64,000 nt of DNA from assembly GCF_030253575.1 (NCBI RefSeq), contig NC_080560.1, positions 10,970,501 to 11,034,500 on the forward strand, given 5' to 3'. The notes below the pieces were generated by a model. That model had not been told where the DNA came from. It did not search any database and saw only the letters and a list, made by a program, of their open reading frames with translations. Below, one piece after another: positions 54,806-64,000 of this stretch. Position 1 is the stretch's first letter; each line of letters begins with the position of its first letter. Made by a program: the position numbers and the translations under genes. The DNA is from Rhododendron vialii. Its lineage: Eukaryota > Streptophyta > Magnoliopsida > Ericales > Ericaceae.

Positions 54806-55730
54806 TTGATGGAATGGAAATGAGCGCGGCCAAAATGAATGTTCCCAAAACTACATGAACCACTGATGCAAATTATATCATTTACAGTTGACCCTCTAAG
54901 AAATTTTTTTAGTTAAGCTTAGGCTTAATTATTGGGTCAATGGCTCGTAAATGGAAGCTAGAGTTAGCTAGTCCACATGGGCACGTACCTTACCTGTCAC
55001 TATCATGTATTAACAATTAACCAAAATTTCTTAAATATAATTGGCTACCAAATGCTGAATTTTTGTTCTCCCTAAGTCTTAGGTAAGCAAAATTTATTTC
55101 ATATTGTAAGTAGAATCTCACTCTTCCAACCATATTTTTTTTCCCGATCGGCAACTTCCAACCCTATTCCTACTCCCATTAATTCGCCAAACAAACCTTT
55201 TTCGAGGGAGAGTTTGCCTTTATTTTTTTCTATTTTGACTTTTTTTTATATATTTTCTGAATTTTCATTAATTGGACATTAAATTTTTACGAATTATTTA
55301 TTCGTCAATTTCTATAATGGGTAAGTAGTATCCAACTGTTTGCAATAAGATAACCAAAAGCAACGACAAAACAATCATATACACAGCACAATCCACCTAG
55401 AAATAAAGCAATTAATAGAACCTGCCAATGAAATGATTAATTTCACCTAATTAATAAATCACATCCATTACTAAATTATTTTCTGTTATTCACAACAATA
55501 TAGTACTGATCATCTTATCTAACTCTTCTTAATAGCTCATCTCTCAGGTCTCACCGGCCCCGACGACCGGAGCCGATCGAGAAATCTCGTCTATGTTTCT
55601 CTTCTCATGTGTGCGACTAATCAACGTCTATATGTGTATATAACAAGCAGAACAATTTTTATACAAACACAGAGCACATGGAGAGAGAAAGAGAGAAGAA
55701 ATTAACAAAATAGTGTAGGAATGAATGGTT
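54806..55730. other. Spacer, including presumed 3'UTR of the ATL gene
   Basis: AT-rich, no gene supported. The right end (about 55520-55730) lies directly downstream of the minus-strand ATL stop codon. Confidence 0.4.
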
Positions 55731-56501
55731 TCACCTAAATTGGCTGCTCTCGACATCCAGTTGGACATCCTCTTGGCCACAAGATTGGATCCGCCGCGAC
55801 GATTTATCCCTAGAATCCCTACTAAGCATCCTCCGAAAAGAACTCAACCTCGAGCTCGAACTTGAGCCGCCACTATTGACAATCTTCGCGGAGGATGGTG
55901 TTTCTAGTTCCCCGCCATGTGACGTCCCTTCCGCATTTGTTAACTCCGAGTCCCCGCTTTCCAGTACTGGCGGAGCTGTGGGCAAAGCCCTGGCCCGCAC
56001 TGCCTCACAGGACTGGGGCAGGTGGAAGGGCAGGTGGAAGGGCTCTGCCCCAGTTCGACAAATAGGGCATGTTGATTGGGAAGTAAGCCACTTATCGACG
56101 CAGTCCACGTGGAAAGTGTGCTTGCAATTTGGTAAAATTCTAACCATTTCACCATCCTCCAAAAAGCTCAAACAGACAGCGCACTCTGTCGTCCCACCAC
56201 CTGACGTGTCATCACTGTGTCCCGTTTGTTTGAAGGCGAATATCGGTAGGGAGGCTATGACGGCCGGGTTAAGCCCGCTCGTGGGCGGCTCTGTGGCGGC
56301 CTGGGCCTGGGCAACCGCCAGCCGGAGCTGTAGCATGGTGGCTCTACGCCGTGCCTGGCGGCGGAGGACGAACCTCGCGTATAAATGAAGTACGGTCACA
56401 ATCACCACCACCATGGATAACGAAACGACCGCGGTGAGCATGACTTTGCTGTTTAAGTTGTATTGGTTCCTCTTTGGAGGTGGGAAATCGTCCTCATCCA
56501 T
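55731..56501 (-). CDS. ATL-family RING-H2 E3 ubiquitin ligase
   Basis: Intronless, 256 residues, a normal ATL length. One N-terminal transmembrane helix (about 21-46, [20 protein letters not shown]) is followed by a basic stretch (RRQARRR). The ATL-specific GLD motif is [15 protein letters not shown] (76-90). The RING-H2 finger is C107-x2-C110-x15-C126-x1-H128-x2-H131-x2-C134-x10-C145-x2-C148, with the typical W138 after the sixth ligand. The C-terminus is Ser-rich with [21 protein letters not shown], as in the ATL40/41-like group. It binds an E2 via the RING and ubiquitinates targets at a membrane; many ATLs respond to defence elicitors. Substrate unknown. The 5'UTR contains a GA repeat 17 bp upstream of the ATG. 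Confidence 0.94.
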   Translation of the reverse strand: MDEDDFPPPKRNQYNLNSKVMLTAVVSLSMVVVIVTVLHLYARFVLRRQARRRATMLQLRLAVAQAQAATEPPTSGLNPAVIASLPIFAFKQTGHSDDTSGGGTTECAVCLSFLEDGEMVRILPNCKHTFHVDCVDKWLTSQSTCPICRTGAEPFHLPFHLPQSCEAVRARALPTAPPVLESGDSELTNAEGTSHGGELETPSSAKIVNSGGSSSSSRLSSFRRMLSRDSRDKSSRRIQSCGQEDVQLDVESSQFR

Positions 56502-56517
56502 GGCGGCGGAGGAGGAG

Positions 56518-56520
<3 letters not shown>

Positions 56521-56549
<29 letters not shown>
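56521..56549. repeat. (GA)n microsatellite in ATL 5'UTR
   Basis: About 14 GA units right before the minus-strand ATG (CT on the coding strand). Pyrimidine-rich CT leaders are common in plant 5'UTRs. Confidence 0.93.
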
Positions 56550-56552
<3 letters not shown>

Positions 56553-56704
56553 TGCAAAAAATGGAGTAATGTATATATTTTATTTGTGTAACGGTCTCTT
56601 TCTTTGATTACGTGTGTGTGGGAGTACTTGTGGTGTAGGTGGGCTATTGGTCTTCCATGGAAAAATCCCCCACTCCAACAAACCACTAGCAATGACTCCA
56701 ATGA

Positions 56705-56927
56705 TTTTTTTTTTTAATTTTTATTTTATAACTCAGGTGTCTAAACCAGCTTTTGCACATCTTAATTAAAATTGGGGACTAATTTCATAGCTCATTTGCA
56801 CGGTCACAATTGAAGCCAGAACAAAACTCCGTAAAAATTGGACTCAAAGGAGTTAATAGACCTTGATGGATTTCGAAACTGAAATCTTAAGTTTTAGGTT
56901 TCGACCGCTAGGTCAACCCTTGGGGTC
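56705..56927 (-). mobile_element. tRNA-derived SINE, diverged
   Basis: Same family and orientation as 11464-11699. Both keep ATAACTCAGGTGT after a T/A-rich tail, TTGGACTCAAAGGAG-like body and an A-box-like GACCTAGCGGTCG at the minus-strand start. The flanking repeat GACTCCAAT / GACTCTAAT is imperfect, so this copy is older. Confidence 0.65.
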
Positions 56928-57214
56928 GACTCTAATAGTAATTTTCAAGAAGAACACCATTGAATGTTGAATTAAACCTCCCTCAAATTGTTGTTTCTTT
57001 ACCATGAGTTGTTATTAAGGTACGTAGTCGGAAGATGTATTTTTATTCTGTATTTAATAATTTGTAAATAAGATGCATGACGGGAGGATTTTAGGAGATA
57101 GTAGAGATATGAGGTGAAATCCGAGTGTTCGGTGAACAATAGCGAGGCTTAGGCTATCCGTCAGAGAGCGAGTATCCCACAGGACCTGGATCTTATGGTT
57201 CTAAACTTCTAATA
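56928..57214 (-). other. Possible Copia leader remnant
   Basis: Adjacent to the LTR-like fragment at 57220. The minus strand reads TGGTATTAGAAG right after the LTR-like end, similar to a Met-tRNA primer-binding site. Nothing else recognised. Confidence 0.35.
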
Positions 57215-57219
57215 CCATG

Positions 57220-57590
57220 TTAAGAAAGATCGATGAATTGAATTGACAAGGAACTTGCTTTCATTGATGTGTATCATTGAATGTGTATAAACCATAACCC
57301 TAATATGCCTTTATATATGTTACTCCCTCCGTCCCGATTTTTTTGTCCAATCTTGGGTTTCCAACTTATTAAGGAAACCAAATCTAATCCATTAATTTGA
57401 AAATTTACATAATCTGAGCCATTGATTTTAAACATGGATAATCAATTTGAGACATGCATAAGTCAAAAAGTTGGACAAACAAATCAGAACAGAGGAAGTA
57501 CAAGACTTGGTGACTAAAAAACTAACCAACTACATGAATAATATATAAAACCCTAATACACAAATTTAAGCACTGTTAGAATTAATTTAC
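57220..57590 (-). mobile_element. Copia LTR-like fragment split by a Stowaway
   Basis: On the minus strand the end reads TCTTAACA followed by a primer-binding-like TGGTATTAGAAG, the usual LTR/PBS junction of plant Copia elements. AT-rich U3-R-like sequence extends to about 57590. A Stowaway MITE (57323-57498) lies inside it. Old fossil. Confidence 0.45.
57323..57498. mobile_element. Stowaway MITE
   Basis: TA lies at 57321-57322 and 57499-57500. Ends CTCCCTCCGTCCCGATTT and the complement ending AACAGAGGAAG, with TTTTTGTCCAA/TTGGACAAAC arms. Confidence 0.88.
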
Positions 57591-58361
57591 ACAAAAATCA
57601 GTATGATATGGGGTAATTGTTTAAACTAAATATATTCAATTTGGACAGAAGAGATTAAAGTACTATATTGTTGAATTACTCGATAAGAGAAAAGAAATGC
57701 CAAAATTACGTTAATTAACATAGTGTGGCCGGATCAAAAAAAAAACATGGCGTGGCCCCTCATCAAGGCACAGGATGATCACGTGCAGTTGATTTCCAAT
57801 AGTCTAAGCCCAAAGCTGTTTACCAGAACTGATTACATACTTAACATTTTTTTCAATGGAGACTAATTACATTCGACTTTCTGTGCATTTTTCCAAATTT
57901 CAAACGCCCATTTCATACTATTCCCAAAAGTCCATTTCATACTAGTCCCAAAAGTCCTGTTTAGCGATTGAGGGAGGACTGGGTCTTCTTCCGACAATTT
58001 TTTGATGGGTTTTTCTCTTTATGGTTAGAAGATTCGGGGGCAAATTTTTACGTCATATTACTCGTCTCAACGTGAGGAATCAAAAAACTATAAAAACATG
58101 GACAAGTTGAAAAAAATTTATCTAAGACAACAAAAAAGACCTTGAAATGGACTTTCTTTCTTTTTTTTTTGACTTTTTGGGTCTTTTTCATTCTCTTGTA
58201 TGAACTTTTCTCAATTTTAGTGTATGGTTTCATATTTTTTCTACCCCTCTTGTCGAGACAAAAATATGATGTAAAAATTTGACCCGTGCCAAAAAATTAA
58301 GAGAAAACAACCAATAAGCCCATAATAAATTTGTTCAAAGAAACTATAGTTACTAGTATTA
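57591..58361. other. AT-rich spacer
   Basis: No gene is supported. Tandem (C/T)CCATTTCATACTA(T/G)TCCCAAAAGT units lie near 57907-57955. Otherwise nothing recognised. Confidence 0.4.
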
Positions 58362-58862
<501 letters not shown>

Positions 58863-59459
58863 TTAGTTAGGGGGTTATAATTCACAAACTCTTTTCCCTA
58901 TCCTAGCTACCGTATTCTTTTTGAATTATTATTATTAGTATTGTTATTTTCCCTCAAGCAAAAGAAATTTTAATTAATCTCAAAATGGAAACAAAGATTA
59001 AAAGGAATAATGGCAAGTAAGAGCTACCAGAGACCCACAAGGAGGCATTGGCAAGAAACCAACAAATAAAAAAGGATAGCACCAACATTTCCCTTGAATT
59101 GAATTTTCTTTTTTTCTATAATAAAGTTTCAAGAAAATTGTGGAAGGGAAAGAGCTTGACGTGCTTAAGCATACTTATGCTGAAAGTTATCTTCTCAATT
59201 ATCAATTCATTCACAGAATTAAATCCGGGAGAGATAATTAAATGTGAACTTTGACAATATAATAATTCAAGACCGCGTTTGATTTGATCATATTAACTAA
59301 CCTGGTAGTTTAAAAGAAATCCCTCAGTACGTAGCCCCGACAAATTAGATTGTACCGACGAATTAGAAAAAAAATACACATATCCCTGTTATTGCAGTCA
59401 TGAAAATGATGTTCAATTGTCGGAGGTTTACTTTTTGCCTTTGGTTTTGCTTTTTCTAA
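58863..59459. other. AT-rich spacer
   Basis: No gene and no element recognised. Confidence 0.4.
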
Positions 59460-59579
59460 TCTCAACTTTTGACAAATATATCATCCCCACGCGTAATCGT
59501 GCGAAAGGGACTGTATGGATTAGTTGGAAGTGCGCGCAAGCTGATCCCGGACACCCTGTATTATCCAAAAAAAAAAAAT
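59460..59579 (+). mobile_element. 5'-truncated Au-like SINE
   Basis: Has the family body GAAGTGCGCGCAAGCTGATC, CACGCGTAATCGTGCGAAA and the 3' end CCCTGTATTATCC followed by A11. The A and B boxes are missing or lost. Confidence 0.65.
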
Positions 59580-59892
59580 TCATCACCCTGTGTATAATCT
59601 GAGTCCTTAAAAAGACATATTCTAAATGGGCAAACGTGTGACACTTAAATAGTTTTAGTCCTGAACCACTAACGTCCCTAACGGGGCTCAAACACTGACC
59701 TCCCACAAAAGAAAGACCAAAAAATACCATTAGGCTACAAGGTTTTTGGCAACCATCCTATTTCATTGTGTACAATTTAGACGTCTCGTAGCTCGTTAAT
59801 CTTCAAATCTAGTCTCTGCGTTGCTTAAAGAAAAGGTTACATTATTTTACGGTACGAAAGTTTTATTTATATGTGGAGTTTCTTTTTGGCAT
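59580..59892. other. Spacer
   Basis: Nothing recognisable. Confidence 0.4.
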
Positions 59893-59901
59893 TTCTTTTT
59901 T

Positions 59902-60289
59902 CAGCAGTGCTACAGTCACCGACCGGGGGTCGGTGATCGGCCACCGACCGCGTGTGGGGTCCACTCTGGGCCCCGCACGAATGATCCTAGCCGCTCAATA
60001 ATTTTTTTTAAAAAAACTGAGTGGGCTACGTGAGAAATAAGCTCAATCCGATGTGTGTACGTGCTCGTTCCAAACTTTTATTTTTGAACGGCTCGGATCA
60101 TTTGATTTTGGAACGGCTCGGATCGAGCACGTACACACATCGGATTGAGCTTATTTCTCACATGGCCCGCTCAGTTTTTTTTTTAAATTATTGAGCGGCT
60201 CGGATCATTTGTGCGGGGCCCAGAGTGGACCCCACACGGGGTCGGTGGCCGGTCATCGACCCTCCCGGTCGGTGACTGTAGTGTTTCTG
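59902..60289. mobile_element. Foldback element D, Mutator-like by target duplication
   Basis: 388 bp, nearly entirely palindromic. The arms include CTACAGTCACCGACCGGG (perfect 18-bp match at both ends), then GTCCACTCTGGGCCCCGCAC and GAGAAATAAGCTCAATCCGA. A perfect 9-bp direct repeat TTCTTTTTT flanks it (59893-59901 and 60290-60298), though a T-rich site makes this weaker than usual. It shares its core with foldback elements A-C. Confidence 0.8.
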
Positions 60290-60298
60290 TTCTTTTTT

Positions 60299-61056
60299 TT
60301 TTTTTAAAGAAGGATTTATATATTTTGGGAGGTGAGTTCAATTTGAAAAAAGAATTCTTACATTATTGAGCAGTGGGGGGAACGGTAAATGTTAAGCGGT
60401 ACTAGGGAGTGTAGACTTTCTGTATCCACAAATACTTGCACACACAAATACAAAGTTGAATGATGTGCGAAAAGTGTGACAATTGTAGTAGGTTCACACC
60501 ACGCGTAAAGAGGTATGTGTCTTGATTGAAAGTAGGACCGAATTAAAGAGTAGTTGTGCTTTAGTGTGTAACTAAGCAAAAAGTCTCATAAGTCTGTGGT
60601 ACCAATAGCATTACTCCTGTGAATAAACGCCGAATGATGTATTATTGATTGTGACAAATATATAATCCTTAAATGCTTTTATATAGACTATAAAATTTGA
60701 CCACCAAGAACCTTAAAACAAATTAAGAAATATATATGTAACATGAAAATTTAGACTAAATAAGAAACACAAATAACTGCCTAGACAAAATAAGAAACAT
60801 AATTATAAAATCAAGAAACTATGGTAACATAATATTTTTTAATATTATGTTAACAACTCCCTAATAATACAAGGCAACAGTTTGGAAACTTCTTTGGTGA
60901 AATTTTCCAAGAAGAATATTAATAATATTAGTGTTTTGACGTGAAAAAATGGCCTAGAGATGAAAGAGAGAATGTTTGTGGCTCTGGAGTCAACAAAGGA
61001 GACTTTTGTGCTAGATTTTGATACTTTATATTTGAACATACTAGGGTGAGGTATAC
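60299..61056. other. AT-rich spacer
   Basis: No gene is supported. A short palindrome (TAACATAATATTTTTTAATATTATGTTA) lies at about 60825-60852. The minus frame 60845-61078 was examined and is not recognisable. Confidence 0.4.
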
Positions 61057-61071
61057 AAGTTTCAATAACGT

Positions 61072-61290
61072 AACCCAAAGGGTGGTGCAGTTGGTTGATC
61101 AGCTAGGACAGAGAGATTTATCATTTCGAAATCTCAGGTTCAACTCTCATACACTGCGAAAGGCCCCTTGGGACCACCCTATGTGTAAAAACCCTCTGGG
61201 TTAGCAAAGGCTGGTAGGGGGCTGGAGAGATTAGTTCTGTGGTGCGCGCAAACTGGCCCGGGGACCACTCTTCATTACCAAAAAAAAAAA
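61072..61290 (+). mobile_element. Full-length Au-like SINE
   Basis: 219 bp. The A-box-like GTGCAGTTGGTTGATCAGC and B box GGTTCAACTCTC are about 50 bp apart. The body GGTGCGCGCAAACTGGCCC leads to the 3' end CTTCATTACC with A12. The 13-bp flanks GTTTCAATAACGT (61059-61071) and GTTTCAATTATGT (61291-61303) form the target duplication with two mismatches. Confidence 0.87.
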
Positions 61291-61303
61291 GTTTCAATTA
61301 TGT

Positions 61304-61900
61304 GAAATTCTCGTTTGTCCAAAAGCAATGACGCTGCCGTTGATCTTTCACCAGCCATCGATGAGGACATGATGACTTTGTCCCGTTGTGGAGAAGAACT
61401 TGATCAAGGAATTAGTAAAGCTGAAAATGCATTTTTTTCCTTTAATAATTCATGCGTTCAGACTAATTCTGGAAATCAATTTCACTGTCCGATAGTTAGG
61501 AACTCAATTAAAGTCGGGAAAAGCCCCGTATGAACTGGATGAAACTTTAGAATACGTGCAGTGAACGTAGGTGGATCCTTGACTTTTGTTCAATGGAAAT
61601 GAAGTCTGACCTTACAAGGGGCGAATTATCGAGACTGCATGCACAACTAAGGATGGATAATTAGGGTAACGAAAGGGAAGAGCTGAAGAAAACTTGAAAA
61701 CAAATATGAAGTCATTGGGAGGGTTGCAAATTAATACTCTATATTGGGAGACACAGAGAGCTAGTGGGGAGCAGGACAAACTAATATATATAGTACTCTA
61801 TATTGTAGCTAGGTATTTGTCTAGGGAAATAGAAGTCATTGGGAGGGTTGCAAATTCCAAAATTAAAAATGAACTTGTGTGTAATTTTTTTTATTTTTTT
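61304..61900. other. Spacer
   Basis: No gene. A 22-bp direct repeat (GTCATTGGGAGGGTTGCAAA) occurs at about 61711 and 61832, with TATATTG(T/G) between. Confidence 0.45.
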
Positions 61901-61901
61901 T

Positions 61902-62460
61902 GGGTAACTTAAACATTTCAAAGCACGCAAACAAACCCAAACATAAGGTATAGCCTTTACAAGCAGTCAGGTCAGTCTTGGCCAAAGCAAAACAAAGCAA
62001 AGTAAAAAATCAAACAATGCTACAAGAAAACACCCAGCTATCAATGACAGTAACAAGACTCAACTCCTAGGCAAGACTGACCTTGAAGCCAGAATACTTG
62101 GAATTCACATTCCAACGCCTATCCTCATCATTGGACTTGATCTTCCTCCAAGAACACATACAAGCTCTAACTTCATCTGCAATCTTGGACCTTAAACTAT
62201 CAGCAAAAGTGCTAATTTCTTGGAACACCCTAGCATTCCTCTTCCTCCATATCCAATAGATGGATCGATGCAGCTAAGGAAAGTTTATAAGTCCTGTTGG
62301 TATAAGAGTCCGTCTTCATATGAGTACACAACCAATCAATCTCCCTAGCCAGCCCAAAACAAGGCCTAACAATGTTGTTTTATCCAAGCATACGAGTCCA
62401 CACAGACTTGGCATAGTCGCAATCAAAAAATAATCGTGAATTTATTTTTCATAACATCCA
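61902..62460 (-). mobile_element. LINE (L1-type) 3' remnant with zf-RVT domain
   Basis: The minus strand encodes the C-terminal zinc-binding (zf-RVT) region of plant LINE ORF2. RLFFDCDYAKSVWTRMLG lies near 62440-62385, then YWIWRKRNARVFQE (about 62263-62222), and the tail VRACMCSWRKIKSNDEDRRW to a stop at about 62067. A 3'UTR and poly(A) (plus-strand T-run 61885-61901) follow. The reading frame carries stop codons and at least one frame change, so it is a dead, 5'-truncated copy. Reverse transcriptase and endonuclease parts are absent. Confidence 0.82.
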
Positions 62461-62734
62461 ATCGAAACATGCCGAAGAGAGGTACGAACTCCTAATTATT
62501 TTGAACCATCCTAGGTATTTTCCTTCCCTTCCCATAGAAGATGCACATCGTAATCTCTGCGGCCCCCTACCGTCCAGTACCGTCACCATCCTCGCTCCAA
62601 AGCCACCAAACTCAAACCCAAAATCAACGTGCATTACATCCACCATTAGCGATAAAATAAAAATAAAAAAAAAACAAACTACCAATATCATCGATCGAGT
62701 TTTTTTTTTTTTTACATTCTTTGATGAAGGAGGT

Positions 62735-63190
62735 TGTTAGAACTATGACTTATATGTTAAGTATGAAGAGATACTAAAGAGTTCTAGAAAGAAAGCCAGA
62801 TGCTGGAGCGGAATGAGTGGAGCGTAGCGGAGCGTAGCGGAGCGACGGCATCTGACCCATTGCCAATGATCCAGTGAAAGTAGACTGACCAAAGGCCCAG
62901 AAGTTCCATAATTGGGGAGTGCAGGGGGCAACGCCCGCCGCGGTATAGTATGGTAGGGTTCGTACAGGAGTATTTTTGGAATACAGACCAAATACCTTAT
63001 TAGAGTTAGAATGGAATAGTTATAAATACTCTATGTCGTAAACCCTATTCCATACTGTGATAATAAGAGAACAGCAGCCGTTCTTGCTCTTTTGGACGTA
63101 CCCGGTTTTGGAGAATCACGTATATCTCTGCGTTGATTCTTTACTGTTTTATACTCGTAAATCGTGTGCGTATGTGTGACGATCCTAACA
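62735..63190 (+). mobile_element. Copia-type LTR, apparently alone
   Basis: 456 bp from TGTTAGAACTATGAC to GACGATCCTAACA. It has a TATA box (TATAAATACTC near 63021) and a short tandem AGCGTAGCGG(A) cluster near 62820-62845. No partner LTR or coding domains within the window. Flanking 5-mers (GAGGT, TGGTG) do not match, so whether it is solo or part of a truncated element is open. Confidence 0.6.
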
Positions 63191-63543
63191 TGGTGAATCT
63201 GTGGTCAAACCGTTCCTTGTGTGCTATTGAGAAACTCCTCACTCTGATTAACAAAACCGATAATTTGCATTTTCCTGGCGCATTTGAGTGAGAGAACTGT
63301 GTTGTAGTGTTGTGGGACCTTTGAAGGTGCAAATAATGGATGCGTTGATAACATGTTATTGAAATAGGACCCCTTAAGTAAAATTCTCAACAGCTATACG
63401 CTACGTGCACAATTATCTGTATCTATATCCACTCTGCACCTCAAACAATATCGGATGCACCGGATGTTCTGTGTCCTTAACTTTTTTTTACTCCCAAAGA
63501 GTTCATTCATGCCGAAGGTTGAAATTGTCCAACACTAATGATA
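63191..63543. other. Spacer
   Basis: Nothing recognisable beyond the possible leader of the LTR on the left. Confidence 0.35.
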
Positions 63544-63756
63544 GGGACACAACTACCAACTACAACTGCTTATATGACACTTCACGATTGGTAGTTGCAA
63601 AGTAGTTTCAACGTGGTTGTTCTCCTATTATCAATCATACGGTGCCACGTATGCCAGTTGTCAACTTTGCTGACAATTATATATTTTTTGGTTAGTCAGA
63701 AGAGTCCTTCGAATATTTTGGTCTTGTAGTTGGGTTGTGGTTGGTAGTCGTGTCCC
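63544..63756. mobile_element. MITE with GGGACAC ends
   Basis: 213 bp, inverted ends GGGACACAACTACCAACTAC and the complement of GGGACACGACTACCAACCAC; TA lies on each side (63542-63543 and 63757-63758). TA duplication suggests a mariner/Stowaway relative although the terminal sequence is not the usual CTCCCTCC. Confidence 0.72.
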
Positions 63757-63758
63757 TA

Positions 63759-64000
63759 ACATTGTTTATCAGTACTATCCAAATATATAGCTATATAAAG
63801 TTCCTTCTCACGAGACACCAGGCCTCCATGTCCTAAAGCCCAATGAGAATTCTAATGTTTTATGTTAGGCCCGGCCTTCTCCCTTGTACTACCCATTTGA
63901 GGCAAGCAGTCTGATAACTTAATATTAGGTAAAATGACGGCCCATGACGTATTTTGATAATTAATATCCTCCAAAGACATGCTAAGAACAATTGTTAATA
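63759..64000. other. Right-edge spacer
   Basis: No feature seen. Confidence 0.4.

Noticed and set aside
60845-61078. 77-codon minus frame
   Set aside because: Examined for resemblance to retroelement or host domains; none recognised.

Overview
The window is nuclear DNA from a flowering plant, almost certainly a eudicot. It has AT-rich spacers, intron-bearing genes with GT-AG junctions, plant-only protein families (LOB-domain, pentatricopeptide, ATL RING-H2, X8/CBM43, NCL-type exchanger), and many plant transposons (Copia, Stowaway, Mutator-like and Harbinger-like MITEs, tRNA-derived SINEs). Nothing in the sequence fixes the species.

Seven host genes are supported. (1) A LOB-domain transcription factor, + strand, 6634-7275. 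(2) A short, membrane-anchored relative of the glucosidase II beta subunit, + strand, five exons, 11109-14011. (3) A large acidic nuclear/coiled-coil protein of unknown function, + strand, single exon, 16127-18922. (4) An E-class PPR protein, - strand, intronless, 20794-22827, which I recognise as the counterpart of Arabidopsis At1g77010. (5) An NCL-type EF-hand Na+/Ca2+ exchanger, + strand, seven exons, 40098-45824. (6) An X8-domain, plasmodesmal callose-binding-like protein, + strand, three exons, 48801-51955. (7) An ATL-type RING-H2 E3 ligase, - strand, intronless, 55731-56501. They do not form an operon-like or pathway cluster. Exon structures come from splice consensus plus the expected family protein; no transcript data were available.

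The rest is mostly mobile-element debris. At the left edge is the 5' LTR and gag region of a Copia element on the - strand (1-1464). A nearly full-length, fairly young Copia element lies at 26700-33264 with 5-bp target duplications. LTR-like fossils lie near 41.6-43.2, 46.0-47.6, 53.6-54.6, 57.2-57.6 and 62.7-63.2 kb. A LINE 3' remnant lies at 61.9-62.5 kb and two poly(A)-ended retroposons at 4.1-5.2 and 9.8-10.8 kb. SINEs lie at 11.5, 39.9, 56.7, 59.5 and 61.1 kb. At least fifteen MITE or foldback elements are present, many with target-site duplications that can be read directly. The stretch 33-39 kb is a dense MITE graveyard with one nested insertion.

I found no tRNA, rRNA, CRISPR array or clear new multi-gene system. 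The more original observations are: a family of four divergent foldback elements sharing one core; a GC-rich hairpin repeat in the Copia leader; a Mutator-type MITE beside a possible splice donor at the LOB gene's stop codon; a SINE 50 bp upstream of the NCL start codon; and the lineage-type repeats in the 931-residue acidic protein.
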